A stretch of DNA of 64,000 nt, taken from positions 372,001 to 436,000 of the forward strand of contig NZ_JAUFQV010000028.1 in NCBI RefSeq assembly GCF_030409945.1, in the 5' to 3' direction. Source of the stretch: Vibrio tapetis subsp. quintayensis. GTDB lineage: Bacteria > Pseudomonadota > Gammaproteobacteria > Enterobacterales > Vibrionaceae. Numbering within the stretch: the stretch's first letter is position 1; every line of letters starts with the position of its first letter. Of the stretch, positions 27,333 to 34,473 are shown one piece after another. Under the pieces are notes generated by a model. It was given only the letters and a program-made list of their open reading frames with translations, did not search any database and was not told where the DNA came from. The position numbers were made by a program, and so were the translations under genes.

Positions 27333-27370
27333 GGCCTATTTTGTATGCCATAAACAGACAAAATAGAGCC
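27333..27370. repeat. Inverted repeat downstream of the yjf-like operon
   Basis: GGC-CTATTTTGT (27333-27344) pairs with ACAAAATAG-a-GCC (27358-27370) with one bulged A and a 13-base loop. It lies 33 bases past the last operon gene and before alaS. With only a weak T-stretch it may act as a 3' hairpin or terminator of the operon. Confidence 0.65.
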
Positions 27371-27402
27371 AATATACTCAGATGAAAAAACTGACAAGGT
27401 AT

Positions 27403-28566
27403 TTATAAAATAATATGAGGCATGTAACGTGCGTAATCTTGGGTGATTAAGCTGTCATCTTCACGGATCGACATACCTGCCGCTCGGTCGTTGACTAACC
27501 AACTACCAATCAATGTATTACTCCCATTAAATACAGGGAGCGGATGATAAGCCTGTACTATCATCCCTTCTTGACCATACGGCCCATCCGCTTTTGCAAT
27601 CTGCTTCCCTCCTTTAAAAATAGAGATATTTGCGCCTTCACGTGAAAAAATCGGTTTCACGACGTAGTCTTTTAATTGTGAGGCTTTAGCATCATCCATA
27701 AAGTAAGCAGGTAACAAGTTGGGATGGTTAGGAAACATTTTCCACAGAAGAGGCAGCAAAGCTTTATTGGATAAAATTGACTTCCACATCGGCTCGAGCC
27801 AATTGATATTACTGGTCGGTAGGTGTCGACTATATTCTTCGTCGAACATAAACTCCCATGGATACAATTTAAACATCCACCGAATGGGCTTTGATTTCAT
27901 ATCGACAAATTCATCAAGACAATTGATGCCAATATCCTCGATGTGCACGAATGCCGTTTCTAAACCGGCCTCTTTTGCGCAATCTTCTAAATATTGCACC
28001 GTTCCTCGGTCTTCTTCCGTCTCTTTACAGCAAGAGAAATGCAAAGTTTGCCCAGGTTGTTGCTTAGATAACTGATGAAACCGCTCTATTAAGTAGTCCT
28101 GCAGAATATTAAATTGGTCTGCATTGCGACTTAACTGGCCCGCATTAACCTTATCTTCCAACCAAACCCACTGCCAAAAACCCGTTTCGTATAAACTTGT
28201 TGGCGTATCTGCGTTATTTTCTAGAAGTTTTGCATCTCCTTTTCCTGAATATGCAAAATCCACTCGTGAATAAAGCGATGGCTCATTGCGCTTCCAAGAC
28301 GCAGCAACGCTATCCCACATTGATTGGGGTATTTGAAAGCGACGCAGCAAATTCTCATCAGCGACGACCTTGTCCACCACTTGCAAACACATTTGATGGA
28401 TTTCTTCGGTCGGAGCTTCAATATCTCTTTCAACTTGCTCTAAGCTAAATTGATAATAAGCTCGCTCATCCCAATAAGGTTCGTCGTACATGCTGTGGTA
28501 GCCAAAACCAAACTTCTTAGCCAAGTCACGCCAATTTGGCCGCTCTTTCGTGTCTAAACGAAGCAT
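27403..28566 (-). CDS. Glutathionylspermidine synthase-family ATP-grasp ligase (YgiC/YjfC-like)
   Basis: 387 aa. It resembles E. coli YgiC along its whole length: RPNWRDLAKKFGFGYHSMYDEPYW at the N-terminus (first 20 residues shared in pattern), LLENNADTPTSLYETGFWQW, LYPWEFMFDEEYS, FPNHPNLLPAY, VVKPIFSREGAN (ATP-grasp substrate loop) and GSWLVNDRAAGMSIRED. It keeps the synthetase domain only; the amidase domain of true glutathionylspermidine synthase is absent. The family forms amide bonds between a carboxylate and an amine using ATP; the real substrate is unknown. Last gene of the operon, 6 bases after the DUF1190 lipoprotein gene. Confidence 0.93.
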   Translation of the reverse strand: MLRLDTKERPNWRDLAKKFGFGYHSMYDEPYWDERAYYQFSLEQVERDIEAPTEEIHQMCLQVVDKVVADENLLRRFQIPQSMWDSVAASWKRNEPSLYSRVDFAYSGKGDAKLLENNADTPTSLYETGFWQWVWLEDKVNAGQLSRNADQFNILQDYLIERFHQLSKQQPGQTLHFSCCKETEEDRGTVQYLEDCAKEAGLETAFVHIEDIGINCLDEFVDMKSKPIRWMFKLYPWEFMFDEEYSRHLPTSNINWLEPMWKSILSNKALLPLLWKMFPNHPNLLPAYFMDDAKASQLKDYVVKPIFSREGANISIFKGGKQIAKADGPYGQEGMIVQAYHPLPVFNGSNTLIGSWLVNDRAAGMSIREDDSLITQDYARYMPHIIL

Positions 28567-28572
28567 GAGGCT

Positions 28573-29187
28573 TTACCCACCCCAGCTTGATTTACTGGAC
28601 TTACTCGAGCTACTTTTACTCCAACTGGATTTCGCAGAAACGGTTGAACCAAAACCACCGCGAGACATGGTTCGTGTTGCGGCTGGCTTTTTTTTCATCT
28701 CAGAGGTCTTAATCTTTACTTTATTATAGCCACTATTATAAGAGCCATACGAACGACCATTCGTCGAGTACCAAGAACCACCATAACGATAGACAGGCTC
28801 ACTATAATAACCACGAGAATTATTGATCATTTTACTAAAGAGATAGCCCCCCATCGCAGGGATAAACCAAGACGTATTTCTTGGCTGAAAGCACTCTTCC
28901 CCAGGAAACTCCACCCTACAATCATTTTCTGACGCATAGCGTGGTGCTGTACGCATCGCTTCATTCACTGCATTTTCATAGGCTGCTTGGCACTGTTCGG
29001 TATAGCCAGGATTATCAAGAGAGCAATCTTCGATATCGGCATAAATCCGAGCATCATTGTCGGGATCAGAGTCCGAACAACCCGCAATCACAACAGCACT
29101 CACCGCTACAGCAAAAGGAGTAATGTTAATTTTACTCCAATCTTTACGCATAGACGGCAGTATGACTCGTTGACTTCGTTTCATCAT
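28573..29187 (-). CDS. DUF1190 lipoprotein (YgiB/YjfM-like)
   Basis: 204 aa. The N-terminus MMKRSQRVILPSMRKDWSKI leads to a hydrophobic segment and lipobox VVIAGC. The Cys-containing core (DCSLDNPGYTEQCQAAYENA, then DCRVEFPGEECFQ) is the DUF1190 signature, with four cysteines able to pair in the periplasm. The tail has TMSRGGFGSTVSAKSS, then a Ser/Lys-rich run and ends WGG. Function is unknown. The partner ATP-grasp gene follows at once, as in E. coli ygiB-ygiC and yjfM-yjfC. Confidence 0.92.
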   Translation of the reverse strand: MMKRSQRVILPSMRKDWSKINITPFAVAVSAVVIAGCSDSDPDNDARIYADIEDCSLDNPGYTEQCQAAYENAVNEAMRTAPRYASENDCRVEFPGEECFQPRNTSWFIPAMGGYLFSKMINNSRGYYSEPVYRYGGSWYSTNGRSYGSYNSGYNKVKIKTSEMKKKPAATRTMSRGGFGSTVSAKSSWSKSSSSKSSKSSWGG

Positions 29188-29197
29188 TGAGCCCCTT

Positions 29198-29611
29198 TTA
29201 ATAGGTCATACACGCAGCATTCAACATACCGACCGAAACCGATACAGACGCTAATACGATACCAGCAGACACTTCGTTGTTTTCAATTCGTTGTACAATC
29301 TTTGGTAAGAATAGAAACCGAACCAAAGCAAAGGCGATCAGTTGAGCAATAAATGCGATAAGACCCCAAAGTACAAAATCGATAATATTAACGGAGTTCG
29401 CGGCCGCACCAGAAATAGAGATGCTATAGCCAACAAAAGACCCAGATAATGCAACCGCAGCAGCCATGTTATTTTCTTTAACTAGGCTCCATTCATCGTA
29501 CGGAGTGAAACGGGTGTAAACAAACTTAAACAACAATAAAAAGCCAATCGATGTAGCAAAATAAATGGCAAAATCAACAAGCCCACCAAGCGACTGTGTA
29601 ATAAAATCCAT
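29198..29611 (-). CDS. DUF350 inner-membrane protein (YjfL-like)
   Basis: 137 aa with four membrane segments in two similar halves, each built around an acidic/polar patch (EWSLVKENNMAAAVALSGSF and IENNEVSAGIVLASVSVSVG). The repeated xENN-AAA/GIV pattern is the DUF350 signature. Function is unknown; it may be a channel-like or signalling membrane subunit. It lies between the DUF2491 and DUF1190 genes with gaps of 15 and 10 bases. Confidence 0.92.
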   Translation of the reverse strand: MDFITQSLGGLVDFAIYFATSIGFLLLFKFVYTRFTPYDEWSLVKENNMAAAVALSGSFVGYSISISGAAANSVNIIDFVLWGLIAFIAQLIAFALVRFLFLPKIVQRIENNEVSAGIVLASVSVSVGMLNAACMTY

Positions 29612-29626
29612 ATTAAAATCCTGTAG

Positions 29627-30268
29627 TTATCCGATAACAGTGAAATCTGTTGCTGAAACATTAATACCTGTAATGTAGGTAACACAACGCTCCAGTTGAT
29701 GAGGGGTTTTAGCCGTCTCTTCACACGCGATGAGCAGTGATTCGGCATAGTGTTGATTGACTTCACGCTCGTAGAGCATGACAAATTGATCAGTTTCAGT
29801 GATCCGGCCTTCTCGATCAAACGTCTTTTCTGTCATTGCGATAGGACGATCGTTTTCCCATACTTTGTAAAACGTTTTTTCTTCGAGAGAGGCACTAGGT
29901 TTAACCAAGTCAGTATCAAGCCATGAATCCCATACAGACTGCACATCAATGGGTTTAGTGTCGTAAAAATAAAACAGCTTAACTTCCGCTACACCGCTAT
30001 CATCTAAGCCGTGCTGCAATACTTGTAAGTAGCCATCATCATCCGTATAGAAGCGCAGCAAACGCGTATTATCATCTAGTGTTACTTCTCCGACGGCTTG
30101 AATAATCTGAGTTCGTGAAGCCCCCTCAATAACCAGATCGGGCTCAAGCATTCTAAACTTCAAATCGTCTAGTTCAAATGCCCCCCCTAGCCTTAATCCT
30201 AAAACTTCAGGTGCTTGAGGTTGCACTTCTTCGGGCTTACTTGCTTTTTTCTTTAACCAATTGAACAT
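29627..30268 (-). CDS. DUF2491 family protein (YjfK-like)
   Basis: 213 aa from the ATG at 30268 (MFNWLKKKASKPEE), preceded by GGAACGAG; this ATG overlaps the stop of the channel gene by one base (TAATG). An alternative start four codons upstream is less likely. A soluble protein with LGLRLGGAFELDDLKFRMLE near residue 26 and the conserved YDTKPIDVQSVWDSWLDTD near 104. Function is unknown, but the family consistently sits beside PspA-like and DUF350 genes. Confidence 0.9.
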   Translation of the reverse strand: MFNWLKKKASKPEEVQPQAPEVLGLRLGGAFELDDLKFRMLEPDLVIEGASRTQIIQAVGEVTLDDNTRLLRFYTDDDGYLQVLQHGLDDSGVAEVKLFYFYDTKPIDVQSVWDSWLDTDLVKPSASLEEKTFYKVWENDRPIAMTEKTFDREGRITETDQFVMLYEREVNQHYAESLLIACEETAKTPHQLERCVTYITGINVSATDFTVIG

Positions 30269-31290
30269 TACTCGTTCCAATCAAAATGCTCGACACGTTC
30301 GTCTGCAATATAAAATAGTTTGGTATCAGGGAGGACGTTAACGTCTAACTCAGGGTTTAGCTTAATGCCATCACCATTATCTAAGCCAATAAGCGTCGCA
30401 TGATATTGCTTTTTAAATTGTTCAAATAGCACCGACACTGTGGTTGCTTGCCCAGAGTAAATAACTGAATACTGAGTCATGCCCTCAGTTGAGCTCAATA
30501 ATTCTTGATGCAAAGCACTGGAGCCAGGGTCTACGGCCGCTTTTGCTAATAGTTCAATAGCAACAGAAGGGATACATTCCACATTTGGACAATGAGTTTT
30601 AAGCAGATGACTCAAGGCTTCATCTTTAAAATACGCAAGAATGTGGGCTGAAGGGTTTAAGTTAGCGCAATACAATGCGGCAGATAAAGTCACATCGTCT
30701 TCAGGGTTGTCGACAATAATACAGCTGGCTTTCTCTATATTGGTTTTGTTCATGCTCATGCTGTCGGTAAAGCTGCCAACATGAACGAATTCTATTTCAG
30801 ATGGCATTGGATTTTCTATCTCTGCCCGAGCGCACAGAACAATAGGTCTGCGCCCTGACTCCTCATGTTGGAGCATTCGAACTAAATGAAGCGTCCTTTG
30901 CTCGTTCCAACCCAACAAAAGAATATGATTCTCCACTTTTACTCTCCGTTTTCCTTGTAAGCCTGCTCGCCACGAACTGATTAACACGGTTGCAATACGG
31001 CTCAATGAAACCGCAAATAGCCCCAGGCCACCTGGAATCACAAACAGGCCCACAATCCATTTTCCCATCACCGTTGTTGGCGACATGTCGCCATAGCCAA
31101 CGGTAGATGACGTTACTATTAAGTAGTAAACAAAATCGGTAAAATTCGCCGTCAGAGCGCTTTCACCGACTCCGGTTAATAATAGCCACGATATAACAAC
31201 GTAAGCGGCAAATATGACCAGCAAATTTCGACTACTTAGATCACTAAGGTGGGTATAAGCCCACCTTTTCACAATCATCCAGATTGGCAT
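30268..31290 (-). CDS. Two-TM potassium channel with cytoplasmic RCK/TrkA-N-like domain
   Basis: 340 aa. TM1 is at residues 22-40, the pore loop with selectivity filter TVGYGD at 63-68, and TM2 at about 78-105. A Rossmann-type RCK domain follows from 121 (VENHILLLGWNEQRT); the nucleotide loop reads GWN instead of the usual GxGxxG, as in some divergent RCK channels. Acidic strand end (VDNPEDDVTL) and a C-terminal TrkA-C-like part follow. It should form a K+ channel gated by a ligand or nucleotide. E. coli yjf operons, as I recall them, lack this gene; here it lies between the PspA-like and DUF2491 genes. Confidence 0.92.
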   Translation of the reverse strand: MPIWMIVKRWAYTHLSDLSSRNLLVIFAAYVVISWLLLTGVGESALTANFTDFVYYLIVTSSTVGYGDMSPTTVMGKWIVGLFVIPGGLGLFAVSLSRIATVLISSWRAGLQGKRRVKVENHILLLGWNEQRTLHLVRMLQHEESGRRPIVLCARAEIENPMPSEIEFVHVGSFTDSMSMNKTNIEKASCIIVDNPEDDVTLSAALYCANLNPSAHILAYFKDEALSHLLKTHCPNVECIPSVAIELLAKAAVDPGSSALHQELLSSTEGMTQYSVIYSGQATTVSVLFEQFKKQYHATLIGLDNGDGIKLNPELDVNVLPDTKLFYIADERVEHFDWNE

Positions 31291-31305
31291 GCTAAATTCT
31301 CTGTC

Positions 31306-31992
31306 TTATTTCCCTAGAATTCGTGCAAGCTCATCTTCTGCAGAAGATTGTCCACCAGAAGTAATGCCCGCCTGCGCTAATTTTTTATCTAGGCTGCTAC
31401 CAGTTTGTTCTTGATGCATTTCTTCTGCGGCTTCTAATTGCGCTTGTTTCTCTGCTTGGCGATTTTTAATTCGCTCTAGCGATTCGACAGCGGTTGTCAT
31501 TTTACTATTCGCACCAACATTGGTTGACGAGACTGCTGTTTGGGCTTTTTGAACCGCTTCGTTGGCTTTCACTACGTCTACTTGTTGTTCAAGTTGGCGT
31601 AACTTATCTTTCGCCTGAGCAATATTTTCTTTCAATTTTTGCTCTGACGCGCCAAATTGTTCTGCATACTTTTGCTCAACACTTTGTTGGCTAGTAAATT
31701 CAGCAACCTTGCCTGCACACTCTAATGCTAATGCCTGCTCTCCTTTCTCCATTGCAGAGCGAGCATGCGCTTCGTATTCTGAAATACTGGCAGAAAACCC
31801 TGACGCTTTGTTTTCAGCTAATTTTCTTTTGGCCACAATAGACACAAGAGCTTGATCTGACTTTCTTAATTCTTCTTTAGCTTCTCTGATCTCTTGATCC
31901 AAGATTCGTAACGCTTGATTATCGGCAGCACCTTCAGCGGCTTCATTTACGCCACCTTTAATCGCGGTAAATAGTTTTTTCCAAACACTCAT
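31306..31992 (-). CDS. PspA/IM30 family protein (YjfJ-like)
   Basis: 228 aa, almost all alpha-helical with long coiled coils from about residue 25 to 195 (Glu/Lys/Gln-rich heptads such as EIREAKEELRKSDQALVSIV). The N-terminus VWKKLFTAIKGGVNEAAEG can form the amphipathic helix that PspA uses to bind stressed membranes. The C-terminus adds SSAEDELARILGK. PspA/Vipp1/ESCRT-III-like proteins stabilise the inner membrane. It overlaps the DUF2170 gene by 4 bases (ATGA). Confidence 0.93.
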   Translation of the reverse strand: MSVWKKLFTAIKGGVNEAAEGAADNQALRILDQEIREAKEELRKSDQALVSIVAKRKLAENKASGFSASISEYEAHARSAMEKGEQALALECAGKVAEFTSQQSVEQKYAEQFGASEQKLKENIAQAKDKLRQLEQQVDVVKANEAVQKAQTAVSSTNVGANSKMTTAVESLERIKNRQAEKQAQLEAAEEMHQEQTGSSLDKKLAQAGITSGGQSSAEDELARILGK

Positions 31993-32393
31993 GCTGACAC
32001 TCCTAAATATTCATCATACAAATCGATAAATGCTTCCACATTGCGATACAAAGTAGCGACTTCAATAACCACACTTTCTTCTTTTGATTGAGAAGACAAT
32101 GAACCGAATGCAACGTAGTAGTCCTCGCCTGCAATGGTATTAATACCAATGGTCGAGAGTGGGAACATCTTATGCGTTCTCAAAATTACATTATTCAATG
32201 CATGCACATCAGATACTGATAGCGTAGGAAATAGAATTACCTCGGCAATAATTTGCTCCCCAGCAACGGCGACATAAGCGTCAATACCGTCTTCATTTTT
32301 TAACACCAGTGATTCTTTACACGTAGATGAATCGACACTCCAACCTTCATGTTTGCCAAGAATTGAAGTGAGTTCTGATAAAGTCCAAGCCAT
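31989..32393 (-). CDS. DUF2170 family protein (YjfI-like), first gene of the operon
   Basis: 134 aa, soluble, without signal or membrane segment. It starts MAWTLSELTSILGKHEGWSV and contains VAVAGEQIIAEVILFPTLSV and YYVAFGSLSSQS, matching the DUF2170/YjfI family, which precedes the PspA-like gene yjfJ in E. coli. It resembles small chaperone-like or type III chaperone-fold proteins in size, but no function is established. Promoter expected in 32394-32634. Confidence 0.88.
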   Translation of the reverse strand: MAWTLSELTSILGKHEGWSVDSSTCKESLVLKNEDGIDAYVAVAGEQIIAEVILFPTLSVSDVHALNNVILRTHKMFPLSTIGINTIAGEDYYVAFGSLSSQSKEESVVIEVATLYRNVEAFIDLYDEYLGVSA

Positions 32394-32697
32394 AATAAGT
32401 ATTCCAAATTAGAAAATGACACCATTACAATCTCACCTTGGAGATGCGTTTTCAACTATTAACTTAAACAACAAATAATATTAGACATAATTCATATTAG
32501 AAATTGAATTCAATTTAATACCCTCTCGCCACCGAATATCTAATTCACATTTATTTAGTTAGATATGATATCTATATTAAAGTTCACTATTTGCCATTTC
32601 CGTTCGCTAACATATTGTTACTCTTTAAATAGCAAAAAGCCTCGCAATGCGAGGCTTTTATATTTATTAACCAAAACAATAATAAAACAGGTTTTAG
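32394..32697. other. Region between recA and the yjf-like operon
   Basis: 304 bases, holding the recA terminator (32634-32660) and the presumed operon promoter. A weak sigma70-like pair (TTGAAA near 32446 on the minus strand, with an AT-rich box about 18 bases downstream) is the best I can see. I find no sigma54, sigmaE or PspF-type enhancer pattern that convinces, and no recX remnant. Confidence 0.5.
32634..32660 (-). terminator. Terminator after recA
   Basis: Stem AAAAGCCTCGC (32635-32645) with GCGAGGCTTTT (32649-32659), loop AAT, with T-runs both ways. It cleanly separates recA from the downstream operon. Confidence 0.92.
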
Positions 32698-33738
32698 TTA
32701 TAATTCTTCTTGTGGTGCTTCTTTCTCATCTTCTGACTCATCCAGCTCAACTGGCGTCAAAAGCATTTCACGTAACTTGCTATCAATCTCTAGGGCAATA
32801 TTGGTGTGCTCTGCAAGATATTTACCTGCGTTCGCTTTACCTTGACCAATCTTGTCACCATTGTAGCTATACCAAGCACCGGCCTTATCAACCAACTTGT
32901 GCTTAACACCTAGGTCAATGAGCTCACCATTACGGTTAAAGCCTTGGCCATAAAGAATTTGAGTTTCAGCTTGCTTAAATGGTGCGGCAATTTTGTTTTT
33001 AACCACTTTAATGCGAGTTTCGTTACCCACGATTTCGTCGCCATCTTTAATCGAACCCGTACGACGGATATCAAGACGAACAGAAGCGTAAAACTTAAGC
33101 GCATTACCACCTGTTGTGGTTTCTGGGTTACCAAACATCACACCAATCTTCATACGAATTTGGTTGATGAAGATACACATACAGTTAGACTGCTTTAGGT
33201 TACCCGTAAGCTTACGCATGGCTTGAGAAAGCATACGAGCTTGAAGACCCATGTGGCTGTCGCCCATTTCACCTTCAATTTCAGCTTTTGGCGTTAATGC
33301 TGCCACGGAGTCAATAACCATTACGTCGATTGCGCCAGAGCGTGCTAATGCATCACAAATTTCTAATGCTTGCTCACCAGTATCCGGTTGAGAGACCAAA
33401 AGAGCATCGATATCAACGCCAAGCTTTTTAGCATAAATAGGGTCAAGGGCATGCTCTGCATCGATAAATGCACATGTTTTACCTACACGTTGCGCGGCTG
33501 CAATAAGCTCTAGAGTCAGGGTTGTTTTACCAGAACTTTCAGGCCCGTATACTTCAACGATACGACCCATTGGTAAACCACCAGCACCCAAAGCGATGTC
33601 TAATGAAAGTGAACCAGTAGAGATGGTTTCAACATCCATTGTACGGTTATCACCAAGACGCATAATAGAGCCTTTGCCGAATTGTTTTTCAATTTGGCCA
33701 AGCGCCGCGGCTAGTGCCTTTTTCTTGTTGTCATCCAT
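32698..33738 (-). CDS. recA: RecA recombinase
   Basis: 346 aa from ATG 33738 ([20 protein letters not shown]), with GGAG upstream; a GTG four codons earlier is possible but not needed. Walker [10 protein letters not shown] is near residue 67, Walker [11 protein letters not shown] near 140, and the L2 loop region [20 protein letters not shown] near 203. The C-terminus is acidic. It drives homologous recombination and LexA self-cleavage. The promoter holds a LexA box. A terminator follows and recX does not. Confidence 0.99.
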   Translation of the reverse strand: MDDNKKKALAAALGQIEKQFGKGSIMRLGDNRTMDVETISTGSLSLDIALGAGGLPMGRIVEVYGPESSGKTTLTLELIAAAQRVGKTCAFIDAEHALDPIYAKKLGVDIDALLVSQPDTGEQALEICDALARSGAIDVMVIDSVAALTPKAEIEGEMGDSHMGLQARMLSQAMRKLTGNLKQSNCMCIFINQIRMKIGVMFGNPETTTGGNALKFYASVRLDIRRTGSIKDGDEIVGNETRIKVVKNKIAAPFKQAETQILYGQGFNRNGELIDLGVKHKLVDKAGAWYSYNGDKIGQGKANAGKYLAEHTNIALEIDSKLREMLLTPVELDESEDEKEAPQEEL

Positions 33739-33776
33739 CACTTTCTCCACACAACGTGTTTTTTGATATGCTGCTT

Positions 33777-33804
33777 ATTATACTGTTGATTCATACAGTG
33801 TCTA
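33777..33804 (-). promoter_or_regulatory. recA promoter with LexA (SOS) box
   Basis: On the minus strand: -35 TAGACA (33799-33804), 16-base spacer, perfect -10 TATAAT (33777-33782). The spacer is exactly the SOS box CTGT-N8-ACAG (33783-33798), so LexA would block RNA polymerase directly. Confidence 0.93.
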
Positions 33805-33870
33805 TACCTGTATGAAAATAAATTTGTTTGTTCGACTCGCTAAACTATCGCTTGCAATAAAGCGCGCAAC

Positions 33871-34380
33871 CTACAGAGTTGAAAACTTAGAGCCTGACTG
33901 CAAATACTCAATCAAAACACGCAACGAATACACGACTGCTTTTTCTCTCACTTCTGACCGGTTGCCACTAAATAACTGCGTAGAAATTTTGCACCAGCCT
34001 GATTGATCTGAAAAACCAAAACACACAGTACCGACAGGCTTTTCTTTACTGCCTCCACCAGGGCCTGCGATCCCGCTGATTGATACAGCAATGGTTGCAT
34101 TAGAATGAGTCAGCGCACCTGCAGCCATTTCTTCGACGACTGCCTCACTGACTGCACCGTGAGTCATTAGCGTACTTTCATTTACACCAAGCATCTCCAT
34201 TTTTGCTTCGTTACTATAGGTAACAAATGCTCGGTCAAACCAAGCCGAACTGCCCGCGATGTCCGTTATCGCCATAGAAAGCCCACCACCTGTACAGGAT
34301 TCAGCAGTGGTCATAACTTGTTTGCTTTCTTGCAAGTATTGTCCCAATTCAAGGCTCAATTCATTTCTTATTTCAATCAT
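33871..34380 (-). CDS. pncC: Nicotinamide-nucleotide amidohydrolase PncC (CinA C-terminal family)
   Basis: 169 aa from ATG 34380 (MIEIRNELSLELGQYLQES) with AGAGGA upstream; the longer frame reaching 34518 overlaps mutS and does not match the family. Motifs TTAESCTGGGLSMAITDIAGSS (first 20 residues diagnostic), TYSNEAKMEMLGV, GAVSEAVVEEMA and SGIAGPGGGSKEKPVGTV. It deamidates NMN for NAD recycling. Adjacent to recA as in E. coli (ygaD), divergent from mutS. Confidence 0.96.
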   Translation of the reverse strand: MIEIRNELSLELGQYLQESKQVMTTAESCTGGGLSMAITDIAGSSAWFDRAFVTYSNEAKMEMLGVNESTLMTHGAVSEAVVEEMAAGALTHSNATIAVSISGIAGPGGGSKEKPVGTVCFGFSDQSGWCKISTQLFSGNRSEVREKAVVYSLRVLIEYLQSGSKFSTL

Positions 34381-34473
34381 GGAAAATCCTCTTTTCAACT
34401 TTGCGCGAGCAGGTGATTCACGTATCCTAAGCGCCATAGACAATAAACGAAAGCAGTTACTAAGGTCATCAAA

